Source: Silurus meridionalis
Taxonomy: Eukaryota > Chordata > Actinopteri > Siluriformes > Siluridae
Assembly (NCBI RefSeq): GCF_014805685.1
Contig: NC_060904.1
Location: 13,147,811 to 13,211,810, forward strand
Length of the DNA stretch: 64,000 nucleotides
Direction: 5' to 3'
The position numbers were made by a program, and so were the translations under genes. Below the pieces are notes generated by a model. That model worked only from the letters and a program-made list of their open reading frames with translations, did not search any database and was not told where the DNA came from. Below are positions 34,620 to 46,275 of the stretch, piece after piece; position 1 is the first letter of the stretch, and every line of letters begins with the position of its first letter.

Positions 34620-36870
34620 AGAACTGAGCACCTGAGCAAACTCATAGAAAACAACCAAAACAATCCCAGGTTCCTTTTCAGTACAGTAGCTAAATTAACA
34701 ACAAATCGATATCTGAAAAATGTATTTCATCACAGTTCAGTAGTGAGGACTTTATGAATTTCTTCACTGGAAAAATTTAAAGTATTAGAAAAACAATTAT
34801 GGAGATCCAACCTCTGACCGGATCTCCTGATCCGATCTCACCTAAAATTTCACAATTACAATTACACTGCTCTACAAGTGTAGGACATGAAGAGCTGTAT
34901 GATGTTATTGCCAAAGCCAAATCAACAACATGTCTGTTAGATCACGTTCCAACCACTGAAAGAAGTGTTTCATACAGTTGGTGAGCCTCTTCTGAATATG
35001 ATTAACTCATCACTATCTTTAGGTCACGTCCCTAAGCCCCTCATTAGGAAACCTAATTTAGATCCAAATAAACAATCAAATTACAGACACATTTTAAATC
35101 TTCAGTTTATGTCTAATATTTAAAAAAGATTGTGTTTGCCCAGTTCTGTTCCTTCTTACAAAAAACAATATCTTTGAAGAATTCCAGTCAGGTTTCAGGC
35201 CCCATTATAGCACAGAAACTGCTTTAGTTAAAATCACAAATGACCTATTTTTAGCTTCTGACCAAGGCTACATCTCTCTGTTAGTTTTACTAGATCTTAG
35301 TGCTGCATTAAACACAATAGACCATGACTTTCTCCTGGATCACCTACAGAATGACATCGGCATTTAGGGACAGGTATTAAGCTGCTTTAAATCCTACCTG
35401 TCTGATCGTTGCCATTTTGTAGATTTAATTGGAGAACTATCCAGGTTAATGCAAGTAAACTATGGGGTGCCACAAGGTTTGGTCCTGGGACCCCTGCTTT
35501 TCACAGTATACATGCCCTTGTGAAATATTATTACAAGGCATGGGATTAGCTTCCACTACTATGCTGATTATACCCAGCTATATATCTCATCAATACCACA
35601 CGTTACAGCTCAATTGGCTCGGTTAACTAGGTGTGTTAAAGAATTAAAAGATTGGATGATGCATAACTTTCTTTTATTAAATTCTGATAAGACAGAGATT
35701 TTGCTAATCGGCCCAAAAACCAGTAGACAGAAGCTCCAGCATTTTAAACTGCTTTTAGAAGCATTTACTGTAACTACTAGTTTAACAGTAAAAGACCTGG
35801 GAGTTATTTTAGACCGCAAACTATCTTTGGAAAATCATATCACCCATATTACAAAAACAGCCTTCTTCCAGCTTCGAAATATTGCCAAGCTAAGAAACAT
35901 GTTGTCTATATCTGATGCAGAGAAGCTCGTCCATGCATTCATGACCTCCAGACTGGTCTATTGTTATGCATTACAAGGTGCTTCAATAATAAACAAGCTA
36001 CAGTTAGACCAGAATGCAGAAGCCAGAGTTCTCACAAGGTCGAGAAAATATGACTATATAACCCCAATCTTATCATCCCAACACTGGCTACCTGTTAAGT
36101 TTCAGATCAACTACAAAATATTACAAAACCTAAATGGTTTAGCTCCAATGTATCTATCCAGTCTTTTAACCTCCTTGAGATCCAAAAACTCTGGACTTCT
36201 AGTAGTTCCTAGAATAGCAAAGTCCACTTAGCTCCTAAACTTTGGAGTAGTCTACATGACTCCCACTTTCTTCCACTCCCCGCTTAAAGAGCAAATTTAA
36301 AACATATTTTTAGCAAGTCCTACACATAACACCTTGTGCTCCAGTACATCTGATCACATGCATATTATCAACCTGTGCTTTTTAATATTATGAACAGCAG
36401 CTACGCTAATTTCTCTCCACTGCTTCTCTTTCTCTACCCATCCCGAGGCATCATGCGGTTGCGCCAGTTGCAACAGCCAGTCACGTCCCACCTCATGAAG
36501 ATTGTGGACCTTTAAAGAAGTAGATACCAACCCCTCAAACACCCCAAACCATCTAGAGAAGTACCAGCACCAATTGGATTTCACTTCATGTAGAGTTTGG
36601 ACATTGGACCTCTTTGAGTGTTTAAAGGCTCTGGCATGGAGAAGCTGGTGAGCTATTTTATGAGTTGCTAAGTAGGTCCTGGTTATATAACCTCAAATGA
36701 CTGTATAAGACTGTAGAAAGGACAATACTCATAATCTTACATTCCAGTGCTCATGTTAGTTCTCACTCTCCAGTGTTCTGTATTGTTTAAAGACTATAAT
36801 CACTTTTGAGTCTGGTTCCCATCAGGGTTTCTTCCTCATAACATCTAAGGGAGTTGACTTGACTTTCAGC
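34620..36870 (+). pseudogene. dead L2-type LINE (reverse transcriptase)
   Basis: About 2.2 kb of an L2-like ORF2 can be followed on the + strand with many breaks. The order is NNPRFLFSTVAKL (34.65 kb), GHVPKPLIRKPNLDPNKQSN (35.0 kb), reverse-transcriptase blocks FQSGFRPHYSTETAL and LLDLSAALNTIDH (35.2-35.3 kb), [12 protein letters not shown] (35.47 kb), then YADYTQLY at about 35560-35585, where the active-site YADD has lost its second Asp. An open stretch from 35614 to 36231 (NSDKTEILLIGPK, KDLGVILDRKLS, NIAKLRNMLSISDAEKLVHA, HWLPVKFQINYKIL) is its C-terminal part. The 3' region to 36870 ends in TAAGGGAGTTGACTTGACTT. Stops and deletions make it non-functional. Confidence 0.85.
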
Positions 36871-37310
36871 CAGACATTGAAATCTGACATATTTTGAAGA
36901 TTCATGTACAATCAGTAGATGGTTTACCATGTGTAGTAAAATAAAGTTTTACATTTCTGAATATGAGGTATAACAGTATTTGCAATCAATTTTATGGTCA
37001 TACACTCTTTTTATGAATAGCTTATATACATATCAAAAGATATTGTGATCAGTAAAAGCGTCCACTACATAACAACAGAATTGTAAGACACTTTAGGGTA
37101 TCCATTCAACCTTTTATTTCCCTTGGACCTCTCTTACATGTAAATTTTTTTGTACCATCTTGGTTTGGAAAGAGCTCAGAGAAAATGAGGGCTGCAGTTG
37201 CTGTTGCTTTGAGGACTGTTGGCTGCTTTTTATTTAAAAAAAAAAATAATTTGTTCATCTGCTACCCAGTATCCCTTTCACGTTTTACATTTTATTTCCT
37301 ACAGCTGTCA

Positions 37311-37349
37311 TACACACACACACACACACACACATACATATATATACAG

Positions 37350-37405
<56 letters not shown>
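37311..37405. repeat. compound (AC)n/(AT)n microsatellite
   Basis: AC arrays on both sides of a short TATATACAGTATATATA core. The right edge abuts the MITE copy at 37406. Confidence 0.95.
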
Positions 37406-37408
<3 letters not shown>

Positions 37409-37948
37409 TATTTTTCAGACTATAAGCGGCTACTTTTTTCCCATGTTTTGAACCACGCGGCTTAAACAGCGAAGCGGCTAATTTATGATTTTTTTCCTGC
37501 ATTTTTCCTGGTTTCACAAACTCCAAGCCAAAAAACTGAACCCTATAACATTAGACCAATGACATTTCCGAACGGAAACGAAAAAACGCACCTCACCTGT
37601 ATTCTGATCTGCACGGCATCGGGAGAAAAAACTTCCATCGGGTGATTTTTAAACACACGACGATGCCAAAAGATAAACTTCCGAGAGAAATAGTTGTGAA
37701 AAGAAGGAGGAAGACAGTGAACAATGACTGTGCCAGGCTATTCCCAAAATACCGCTATGCTCCTAAAGGAAGCGCAACATATTTCACCCGTTACACCGTG
37801 TGTAACGTGTCTTTTGTTAAAGCCTGTGTAAAGTACATTAGTGTAGACACTGCGGCTTAGACTTATTTATGTTAAAAATAAAAAATATTTGTCAAATTTA
37901 GTGGGTGTATCTTATATATGGGTGCGCTTTATAGTCCGGAAATTACGG
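37406..37948 (-). mobile_element. MITE-like element, CCGTAATTTCCGG family (copy 2)
   Basis: The left end CTGTATTTTTCAGACTATAA and the right end ATAGTCCGGAAATTACGG are inverted repeats. Internally, ACGACGATGCCAAAAGATAA and AAAGCCTGTGTAAAGTACAT match copy 1 in reverse. TA follows the right end. The internal frame beginning MPKDKLPREIVVKRRRKTVN is short and closes after 72 codons counted from 37642. Confidence 0.75.
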
Positions 37949-38739
37949 TACATACAGACAAGGTACCCTGGTCTAATGATTTACAATCTCTCCAGATATC
38001 AATCTAGTTTATTATCTGTGATTTCAAATCCGAACCACCTTAAAAATTATAGGACTCTGATTCCAAATACCAGTGTTGATAGTACTGCAAAATTGACTAG
38101 GGACTAAGTCTTCCATCAGCCTCTGAAAGTCACCTGGCCTACTCATATGTCACTGATCACTTTTACCTGATTTCAGTGTAAAACTGATTAATTTTTCTTA
38201 CCTTGAAAAATCGTTGAGATTCTTGTTCCATGGTTTAGAGTTTTGTCTTCCCTTTTCTTGAGTCATCATGTTGTGCTTGGTTTTCAATTAGTTGATTTTG
38301 TACTTTGGCACTTGCATTAAATATTATCTGCACTTTCAACACATTTCTATTGAATTATATGACAGTGTGTGTATATAAAGCTAATACACGTAGCTTAGTT
38401 CACAATTTATCTCCACCATCTGTTTTATCTGTGACAGGAAAATTTGGTTAAACTGTTTGAAAGAGAGATGATTTATATGTGAGTTTTAGAAAGCTATCCT
38501 TAATAAGAAGCGCTCACTATTTTTCTCTTTTTTCTCCTTATTTTGTTTTGTCGTATAAAAATAGCTCTGTCATTTCTGCTAGTTTACCTGATGTTCAGTG
38601 CTTCACAGTGCTTGACAGTTGCCCTTTGATAACACAACAGCCTTGAGTGTGCTAATGAAATTGTATTTCTATTTCATTTTTTATTAATATCCCAGAGCTT
38701 TGGCTTCCAAGAATGTTACTATATATACTGTACATATAT

Positions 38740-39720
38740 TTGGCCTGTCAAAATTAACGTTATACGTTTTAACTTTATAATGCGTTAACGCAAATTAATT
38801 TAAATGGCGCTAATTTTATTTTTTTTATTTTTTTTTATTAATGGTGTTATGTAATGCAACACGCATTTCTGTTTGACCATTTTTAATAAAAATATTAATA
38901 AATAAATATAAAAGAGGTGAAATTTAAACCTTTAATGCAACACAATGTCCTTTCTTCACTCAGATAAACCTTTCATTCCATCACTAAATCTCAAATCAAG
39001 CACCAAAAACTGCCATAATGCTCACATCCGGCAATTAAAACCGTCTGTGTGGAAACATAGCAAAAGTTCCGCTTGGTGTCCTTATGAATTCCGGATTTAA
39101 ACACCATAATTAATTTAAAACGCTTGAAAACTGGCGTGCCGTGCATTTGGTACCTGGCCCTTCAGTGGGGATTTACCAGACTTAATCCACCTCTTAATAT
39201 CACTACTATCACGTCGCAATTATAGAAATGCATTATAACAATGCGTGGCATTACATAGAGAGAGGAATTTCGCATATGGAAGGTGAATACCATTTTATTG
39301 AAGCACGCTCCAAACCTCTACACTACAACCGCAACTGTGCACCTACATCATCCGGAGCAGTTCAGAATCAATATTTGTCTAATAACATGACAAAAACATA
39401 AAAATGTAAATAAAATACAACCTTCTCACCAGAGATGCAGACTTATTTGCACCGCTCCTCAGATGCTGTAAGTCAGTGGTACCCCTCATATTCACTGGTC
39501 TGGAAGTGGCGAACAAACCCTTTCCAGGGCTTCGGGGTTGGTCGACCTCCTCACAATGCCTAGCTTGTGGAAAATGGATTTTTAAGAATATCCAAGAACA
39601 AATCAATTTCTCTTTCTCCGTAGGAAAAAAAAAATTCTAACTCAGATGTATTCATGTGTGCAGAGAGCTTCACACGTGTTTTGCCAGTCGAACTTGGCTG
39701 TAACAGTTTCCCTTTGACCA
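38740..39720. mobile_element. unclassified repeat block (CGTTAACGCAAATTAAT words)
   Basis: CTTTATAATGCGTTAACGCA followed by AATTAATTTAAATGGCGCTA is a recurrent fish repeat motif. The following 0.8 kb is GC-richer than its flanks. It may be part of a larger DNA transposon that includes 39735-40121, but this cannot be shown from one copy. Confidence 0.4.
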
Positions 39721-39734
39721 ACCAATCAGAGAAC

Positions 39735-40121
39735 AGAAAAATGCTGACGCTATTCTGGGCCAGCTAGCTGGCCCTGTGAGGCAAATTTAAAACCTGATTG
39801 GTTAAAGAAACAGACCCATTGTTAATAGAAACTAAGGTATAAAGGCCAGCAGTATAGACTTTGAAGGCCCTGGGCAGATTAGATTGACATGGCAGCACAT
39901 AGAGGCTAAAATCTGTTTGGGCAAAAAATCTAACACCCACATGCACGTACTGGAAGCAGTGCAGCCAAGAGAAACGATACAAAATGAAGAGAATGTTGGG
40001 AAAAAATGATTACAATTTCATGGAACGAATATTAGAATTCAGGTTGTAAATGTAGGTCAGTGCTTCTGATAGTGTTTTGGCCAGCAGAGAAGGCTTTGCT
40101 GGCCCTGACTGCCCACCACCG
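39735..40121 (-). mobile_element. hAT-like element, reverse copy of the 19.2-kb family
   Basis: The right end, GGCCCTGACTGCCCACCACC, is the complement of the left terminus at 19163. TTTGAAGGCCCTGGGCAGAT, AGATTGACATGGCAGCACAT and AGTGCTTCTGATAGTGTTTT match in reverse. The copy includes a perfect 18-bp palindrome at 39757-39774. Confidence 0.7.
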
Positions 40122-40790
40122 ATATATAGTAGAATTTATTTTATTCAATATGATGCTTCATATGATTATATGATTGGAATAAATGTCTCTTAATTTGTTT
40201 ATGTATAGAAATAAAATCTTTAAATTAAAAAAATGAAATAATTATATACTCATTGATATACAGAACCATTGGAGGTTTCTAGCTAAAAATGTTTTAGAAA
40301 TGGATACATTGTAGTTTATAAAGAGATGTTCAGAAAAGATAAACTTATTTATAAATTGTCTATACAGTTTTAAAAGATATTTTTTTTTAAAATGCCCAGC
40401 TTAAAATGTTAAATATATAAATGTATAAAGTGTAAAATATACAAAGGCATAAATCTTAAAAAGAAGCTTGTGACTTTAATTGAAAACAGATTTAATCAAG
40501 AAAAAAGCATTTGAAAACAACATGCATTTATCTTACATTCAATGCATGTACTACACTACAGTCTTAACTGGTTTATCCTCCACATGAGCATGCATTTAAT
40601 TAAGTTCTTATTTAGAGTCCCATTAGGACCTTAAAGCAGCCAGTTAATAAGTCCTTAATTACAATGAATTAGGTGTTTAGTGCAAAACTTGTTCATTGTT
40701 CTTTTTTATTTATTTTTTTTGTCTGACTTTTTAATGACTAAGTTGTGTTTACTTGGGTACCTACAGTATCTACACTATACAAACAAAGGT
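40122..40790. other. AT-rich intergenic stretch
   Basis: No recognised element before the Tc1-like fragment. Confidence 0.5.
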
Positions 40791-41311
40791 TTTGGACACA
40801 GAACTATAAGGTTCATATGTGAACATCGTATTCCTAGTTGCTTGTGGTCCAGTGTAAAAGTTGTACAGTCAGTGGTGGTTTGGGGAGTCATGTCATCTGC
40901 TGGTGTTGGTCCACAGTGTTTTATCAAGTCCAAGGTCAGCACAGCCGTCTACCAGGAAGTTTTAGAGCACTTCATGCTTCCCTCTGCTGACCAGATTTAT
41001 AAAGATGCTGATTTCATTTTCCAGCAGGATGTGGCACCTGCCCACACTGACAAAAGCATCAAAAGTTGGTTAAATGACCATGGTGTTGGTGTGCTTGACT
41101 GGTCGGCAAACTCACCAGACCTGACCTGGTATTGTCAAGAGGAAAATGAGAAACAAGAGACCAAAAAATGCAAATGAGCTGAAGGCCACTGTCAAAGAAA
41201 CTTGTGCTTCCATACCACCTCAGCAGTTTCACAGACTGATCACGTCCATGCCCACCTCCATTGAGGCAGTAATTAAAGCAAAATGATTGGTCTTGCGAAA
41301 TGATTGGTCTT
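40791..41311 (+). pseudogene. Tc1-like transposase fragment (DD34E type), broken
   Basis: The fragment reads VVWGVMSSAGVGPQCFIKSK, then YQEVLEHFMLPSADQIYKDA, then FIFQQDVAPAHTDKS and LDWSANSPDL. These are the hallmark blocks of a fish Tc1-like transposase, including the second catalytic Asp. After SPDL, about six codons that would hold the catalytic Glu (the NPIENL segment) are missing. The frame then shifts, and the rest (ELKATVKE, PPQQFHRLITSMPTSIEAVI) lies in another frame up to about 41285. The N-terminal DNA-binding half is absent. Confidence 0.85.
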
Positions 41312-42100
41312 ATAAGGTATTCACATTTTTTTAGATTGGTGGGCCAAAATCATCAAAATTAAAAGAAATAAACACTTAAAATATATCAGTTTGTGTGTGA
41401 TGAATCTATATAATATACGAGTTCTTAAATAGTGATTGCAGTTTTTTAGTTTAGTTCAGATTGACAGGATTCAGAGATTCTTGGTAACTCTTAGTGAAAG
41501 TTAATGTAATATATATTAATAATGTATGAATTATTTGTCTTGGAGTCTTGTTTTAATTTTCTACAGAGATCAGTGGCTTAACTTTGGAAAAAAAAAATCA
41601 GGATTGCAAATCCACTCACAGTTTTATTTTTTTAGCGATGGGATTTTGTTATTATGTTTAAATCATAAGTAAGCACTGTGCAAACTCTATTTTTATTTAT
41701 TTGCTGCTTGAAAGTGCTATAAACAGCAGGCCTACAGCTTTCACACAAGACCATTTGGACCAATTTATATGCAATCATATTCAGCCCCAAACTCCAAATT
41801 TGGTCATTTAGAATGAGATGAATGACAGGTGAGGGGTCTTCACAAATCTCAAACACCCTATTTTATTTATTTATTTATTTATTAAAGAGTTATAGATGTT
41901 GTTATGGATATTTATTGTTATGAATTCTGCACTATTAAGTAGGGAAATGCAACAACCAATGTCTCAAGAAGAATTGTGACAAACTGTGTCACCAAATGTT
42001 TTTTTTATTTTTTAAGTATAAATAATTAATTAAATTATATTGACATCAACTTCACAGCATAATTTTTGCATGTGCATTGCACACATTTTCACAATACTAT
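41312..42100. other. AT-rich intergenic stretch
   Basis: An ATTT short tandem run lies at about 41860-41884. No recognised element. Confidence 0.5.
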
Positions 42101-42683
42101 AGTCTGATCAGCCATTTCAACACAATGGCACCTGTCAGGATTTGGGATATATTTGGCAACTTTTGAAAAATCAGTTCTTAAAGCTGATGCAGAAGAAAAT
42201 GAAGTGCCTGAGTGACTCTGACAAGGGCAAAATTGTGATCAGAGTCAGAGTATCTCTAAAATAGCAGGTATTTTGGGCTGTTTCCAGCATGCAGTGTTTT
42301 GTATGTCCCAAAACTGCTCAAACATACATACATAAACCAATGAAAAGGTCAAGGGCACTCAAGACTTGTATAATGCTCCAGGTCTTAATCCACTTTTATC
42401 TGTAAAAATATGATGGACCAACAAGTTTGATCCAAGAAGGCTCCAAATTACAACTTGCAGGTCATGTTGCTAACATTTTGCTGTCAAACACCATAGCACA
42501 TCATCTGAGGTCTGGTGGACTCATGCCTTGATGGGTCAGAGCTGTTTATGTAGGTTTATTTATGACCAAATCTTCACATATACACAAATGAAAAAAACTT
42601 TTTTCTTCTGTCAGCTATTGTGTAATGAATAATGTATGCACAATATTAGGCAGGTGGTTTTAATGTTATGGCTGATTGGCATA
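42101..42683 (+). mobile_element. mariner-type element (CTGATCAGCCAT termini), decayed
   Basis: The left end TCTGATCAGCCATTTCAACA and the complement of the right end (TATGCCAATCAGCCATAACA, ATTAAAACCACCTGCC) are inverted repeats of a common fish Tc1/mariner-type family. The interior (AACAAGTTTGATCCAAGAAG, AACTTGCAGGTCATGTTGCT, CATGCCTTGATGGGTCAGAG) is a decayed transposase end. No open frame survives. Confidence 0.7.
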
Positions 42684-42845
42684 TATATGTCGCATGAACA
42701 ACAAGTATATTGAGGCTCTTATTCTAACATTATCTCTCAATCACAAGGATTTAGAATCTATCAATAAACACAACCATTTGATTTTTTAAATCTGACCAGT
42801 TCATTAAAATCTTGGATGTTATTCTGCTGTCTTTTTGTCTCTCCT

Positions 42846-42848
<3 letters not shown>

Positions 42849-42914
<66 letters not shown>
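42849..42914. repeat. (AT)n microsatellite with T-rich tail
   Basis: About 33 AT units, followed by a T run and CTTTT repeats to about 42948. Confidence 0.97.
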
Positions 42915-42928
<14 letters not shown>

Positions 42929-43179
42929 CTTTTCTTTTCTTTTTTCTTAATTCAAGTGCACACTAGCACTGTGCCAAAAAGCACCTAAGCTGCAATCTTA
43001 AGAAGAAGTAATAATAAACAAAAAATTCTAAATGAATGCAGATAAACAATCAAATATTTATATGAACAGTTTGTTTCTAATATTGCTCTTGCATTTAAAA
43101 TTATTCAACTAAATAATATATTAGTCCCTTATGTTAGTCCCTAAATAAGATATAAATTAGTCTGTATAAATTGTTAATA

Positions 43180-43300
43180 AGCAAGCCAGAGGATACAGCG
43201 GCAAAGAAAAACCCCCTGAGAAAAAAACATGAAAGAAACCAGGTTTAAATGGGAACCCATACTCATTTGGGTAATGCGTTTAAGTTTGAGATGTCAGTCA
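43180..43300 (-). mobile_element. L2-type LINE 3' fragment, reverse
   Basis: GGCAAAGAAAAACCCCCTGA followed by GAAACCAGGTTTAAATGGGA and ACCCATACTCATTTGGG is the complement of the L2 3' region near 32110-32210. Confidence 0.6.
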
Positions 43301-43609
43301 TAGTCATTCTCTGATTATTGCATTGACAGGAGGTTATCAAATGTAACCCCTTTGGGGCATGGCTCAAAATGAAGTGTTAAAAGCCAGATTTAAAAAACCA
43401 TGTAAAACATCAAGACATAATACAAAGAAATCAGCACCAGCTTCAGTAACTGTGTAACAGCAACATGTTCAGGGCTGCAAAGGAGACTTTAATGATTAAT
43501 GTAGATGAGTATAAGTCTTAAAGATTAAAAAGTGCTTTGTTGTGTTTTTATTCTTACTTATTGGGTAAAATATTCATTATTGTTCCTCCTGATTATGTTT
43601 AAAAAATAC

Positions 43610-44060
43610 ATTATATATAAAGTTCCTCAGGGTTATATATTTGGCTCCTTTTCGGTTTTCTTTGTAATTGCTCTCACTGGGTCAATTCTTGGAGAAATAA
43701 GACTTTAGTTCTGGCTCATATCCATATTCATATTTATTTCAAGTATTAATACAGAAATGCATTTTTTATGTATCTACATTAACAAAAATCCTTTTGCTGT
43801 ACAATTTAAATCTGTGGTAAGAAACTTGGGTGTTTTTCTTGGCTTGGTTTCAGTTTAAAAATCTTCTCAAATTTGTGACCAGTAACAATATAATGCATAC
43901 TTTTGAACAGTCTCACATTATAATATTAGACAAATTAGAATGTGTTGTACCACATTACTCTGGCTTCCAATGTCTAGTATGGCAAATTTTGTGTACAGCT
44001 ACTTGTTTGAACAATGAAAGGATGATCTGTTTTCCCACATGTTCCAATTAAAATCCTGTG
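43610..44060 (+). pseudogene. very decayed LINE reverse-transcriptase fragment
   Basis: AAAGTTCCTCAGGGTTATAT (like the VPQG motif), followed by GGCTCCTTTTCGGTTTTC, and later GTAAGAAACTTGGGTGTTTT (like VKNLGV), fall in the order expected of an L2/CR1-type reverse transcriptase. Stops and shifts are frequent and the assignment is tentative. Confidence 0.4.
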
Positions 44061-44314
44061 ATGCAGGTTTGTTTAGAATAAAACAAGAATATGTGGTATA
44101 GCAGCTTTCTTGTTTTGTGTACCCAAAATTCATGATTTACTAATAATTTTATCTATTGCATTTATTTTTATGATATATTTATTTATTTATTTAAATGTTA
44201 GTTATTGTTGTTAATATTATGTCTATATTGCATTCTTATTAGAGGCTTTTTTTTTCATTATTTCCTTGTCTATTTAAGATTGCATGTAATGTATGAAAAG
44301 TTTTATAAAATCAA

Positions 44315-44317
<3 letters not shown>

Positions 44318-44358
<41 letters not shown>
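44318..44358. repeat. (AAT)n microsatellite
   Basis: About 13 AAT units. Confidence 0.97.
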
Positions 44359-44360
<2 letters not shown>

Positions 44361-44474
44361 CAAAAAAATAATATTAGTTTCTTCTATTTCCTTCTTTGCA
44401 TCAGGTCTTTGCCCCAAAAAGATGTTATGCAAGAACATATTTATGAACCTTCATAACAATCATAAGCACAAACA

Positions 44475-44475
<1 letters not shown>

Positions 44476-44536
<61 letters not shown>
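44476..44536. repeat. (AC)n microsatellite
   Basis: About 30 AC units. Confidence 0.97.
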
Positions 44537-44538
<2 letters not shown>

Positions 44539-45113
44539 AACCATAAATAAACATGGAGAATTTTACTCCCAAACACCAGGTTGCTGGTAACTCGGGAATT
44601 GTTGTCTGATAAGATGGACATCGGAATAAATAAGGCTATGTACTTTAATGTAATTTAATCTATAAAAAACAAATAAGATCATTTTTTTCCAACTGCTAAC
44701 ACCAACATGCAAAACTTCAATTCTTTAAAATGATATGAAATGATGTAATATTTAGGAAAGGCATCAGTAAACCCTCACCAGTGTTACATAGCAAAGTCTC
44801 TCTAGCAGTCTCCAATCTGTATTTGTTTTTATTATCATAAATAGCCATGGATTCATTTCAATATAAATGAATCCTTGTTGCATTATTCAATTATACAATT
44901 ATTTTCATTTGAATCTTAACAATAAATACAGTCCTCTGCTAAAAAATGTATTGAGCATTTATTTAAAACACTTAGTCCTTCAGCTATACCATGATTTCTT
45001 AATTACAGAAATGACAGAATGACAGAAATGAATACTGTCTTTTCATTAGACATGGTGAGTGCAAAGTAGCTGTGGATACACACTTCTTCTCCCATCCCTT
45101 GCTTTCTTTAAAT

Positions 45114-45156
45114 CTGAGTAGAAATATTGTAGATGCATATATGTATGTATGTATGT

Positions 45157-45241
<85 letters not shown>

Positions 45242-45272
45242 TAGTGCATGTATCTACAATATTTCTACTCAG
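45114..45272. repeat. 21-bp perfect inverted repeat enclosing a long (AT)n array
   Basis: The arms 45114-45134 (starting CTGAGTAGAAATATTG) and 45252-45272 (ending ATTTCTACTCAG) are exact complements. Between them are a few GTAT units and about 38 AT units (45159-45235). Since AT repeats are self-complementary, nearly all of the 159 bases could fold into one hairpin. Confidence 0.92.
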
Positions 45273-45463
45273 AATTGAATAGGAAGGTTTTTTACAAGGT
45301 AAAAACATTCTGATCCCCTGAGCTACACACTGCAATAATTGTTTGTAGCCATTTATAAGACTTATGTTTACTAAAATGTTGATGTCTTGTGGAAGGTAAA
45401 AGAAAGACCAATGTGTTAATGTGTGTGTTAAGGATGGTGGAGAATATGCTGAAGGAGCAAGCA

Positions 45464-45523
45464 TTCTTCTATTCTATTCTATTCTATTCTATTCTATTCT
45501 ATTCTATTCTATTCTATTCTATT
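45464..45523. repeat. (ATTCT)n pentanucleotide repeat
   Basis: About 12 units of TTCTA/ATTCT in a row, starting just after a GCATTC. Confidence 0.96.
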
Positions 45524-46149
45524 TAATATTAAAATGATTGATGATTAAAACTGCTGTTAGATTGGAATGACCATTTACACCAATGGAAGGTCGTACATTT
45601 GCTGCAGAACATTACCTTACACAGTATGTCAGTCTCAAGCTCTAATTCACAACCAATGCATTTTAAATTCAAATACTATTTACCTTTTTCGAAGGAACAA
45701 TGTTCCATTGGTTTGCTTGCCCTTTTAGTACAATCGTGAGAAAGCTCATTTATTGGCTGATTTTCACCGCTGAGTTTCTTTTGCACCTCATGTTAAAAAC
45801 TGCAATAATTGCTAATTGATGCCTACTAAGGCAAAGACCACTCTGCCCCATGCTCATTCTCAGATGAGAGAAAGGACAGGACAGTTAATGGCATAGTTGC
45901 CATGTTTTATATCAAATTGGGCTAATTCAAATTTTTTTCAAAAGTAACATTTTATTATACTTCTTTTTGTAAATTTGAAATGCATGTGCACTATAGTGAT
46001 AATTTATTTTTTATGCAATAGCTGAAAAAAAGAATGAAATTACCAAAATTCCTAGGCTAGTTTAAAATATTTGGTGTGGGTTTTGAGATGTATTCGGACT
46101 GGAATCGTAGCCCAAGGTTGGCCACTCTATTTGCCAACTACATACAGTA
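45524..46149. other. AT-rich intergenic stretch
   Basis: Nothing recognisable. Confidence 0.5.
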
Positions 46150-46275
46150 CACTACTAGATACATTAGTATTGACAAATGTATTGAGACACCTAACATTTC
46201 CTGCCATGTGTTTTTTTTTACACAATTTTTACCACAAAGGCACAATTCCATAGGGCGCCTTTGGATACTCAAAAG
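46150..46275 (+). mobile_element. Tc1/mariner-like element, left-end fragment
   Basis: TACATTAGTATTGACAAATG followed by TATTGAGACACC is the left terminus of the family. ACCACAAAGGCACAATTCCA then TAGGGCGCCTTTGGAT continues the subterminal region seen in other copies. Confidence 0.6.

Noticed and set aside
37311..45240. Microsatellite arrays as CRISPR-like or satellite arrays
   Set aside because: They are simple di-, tri- and pentanucleotide runs with no spacers and no higher-order unit.
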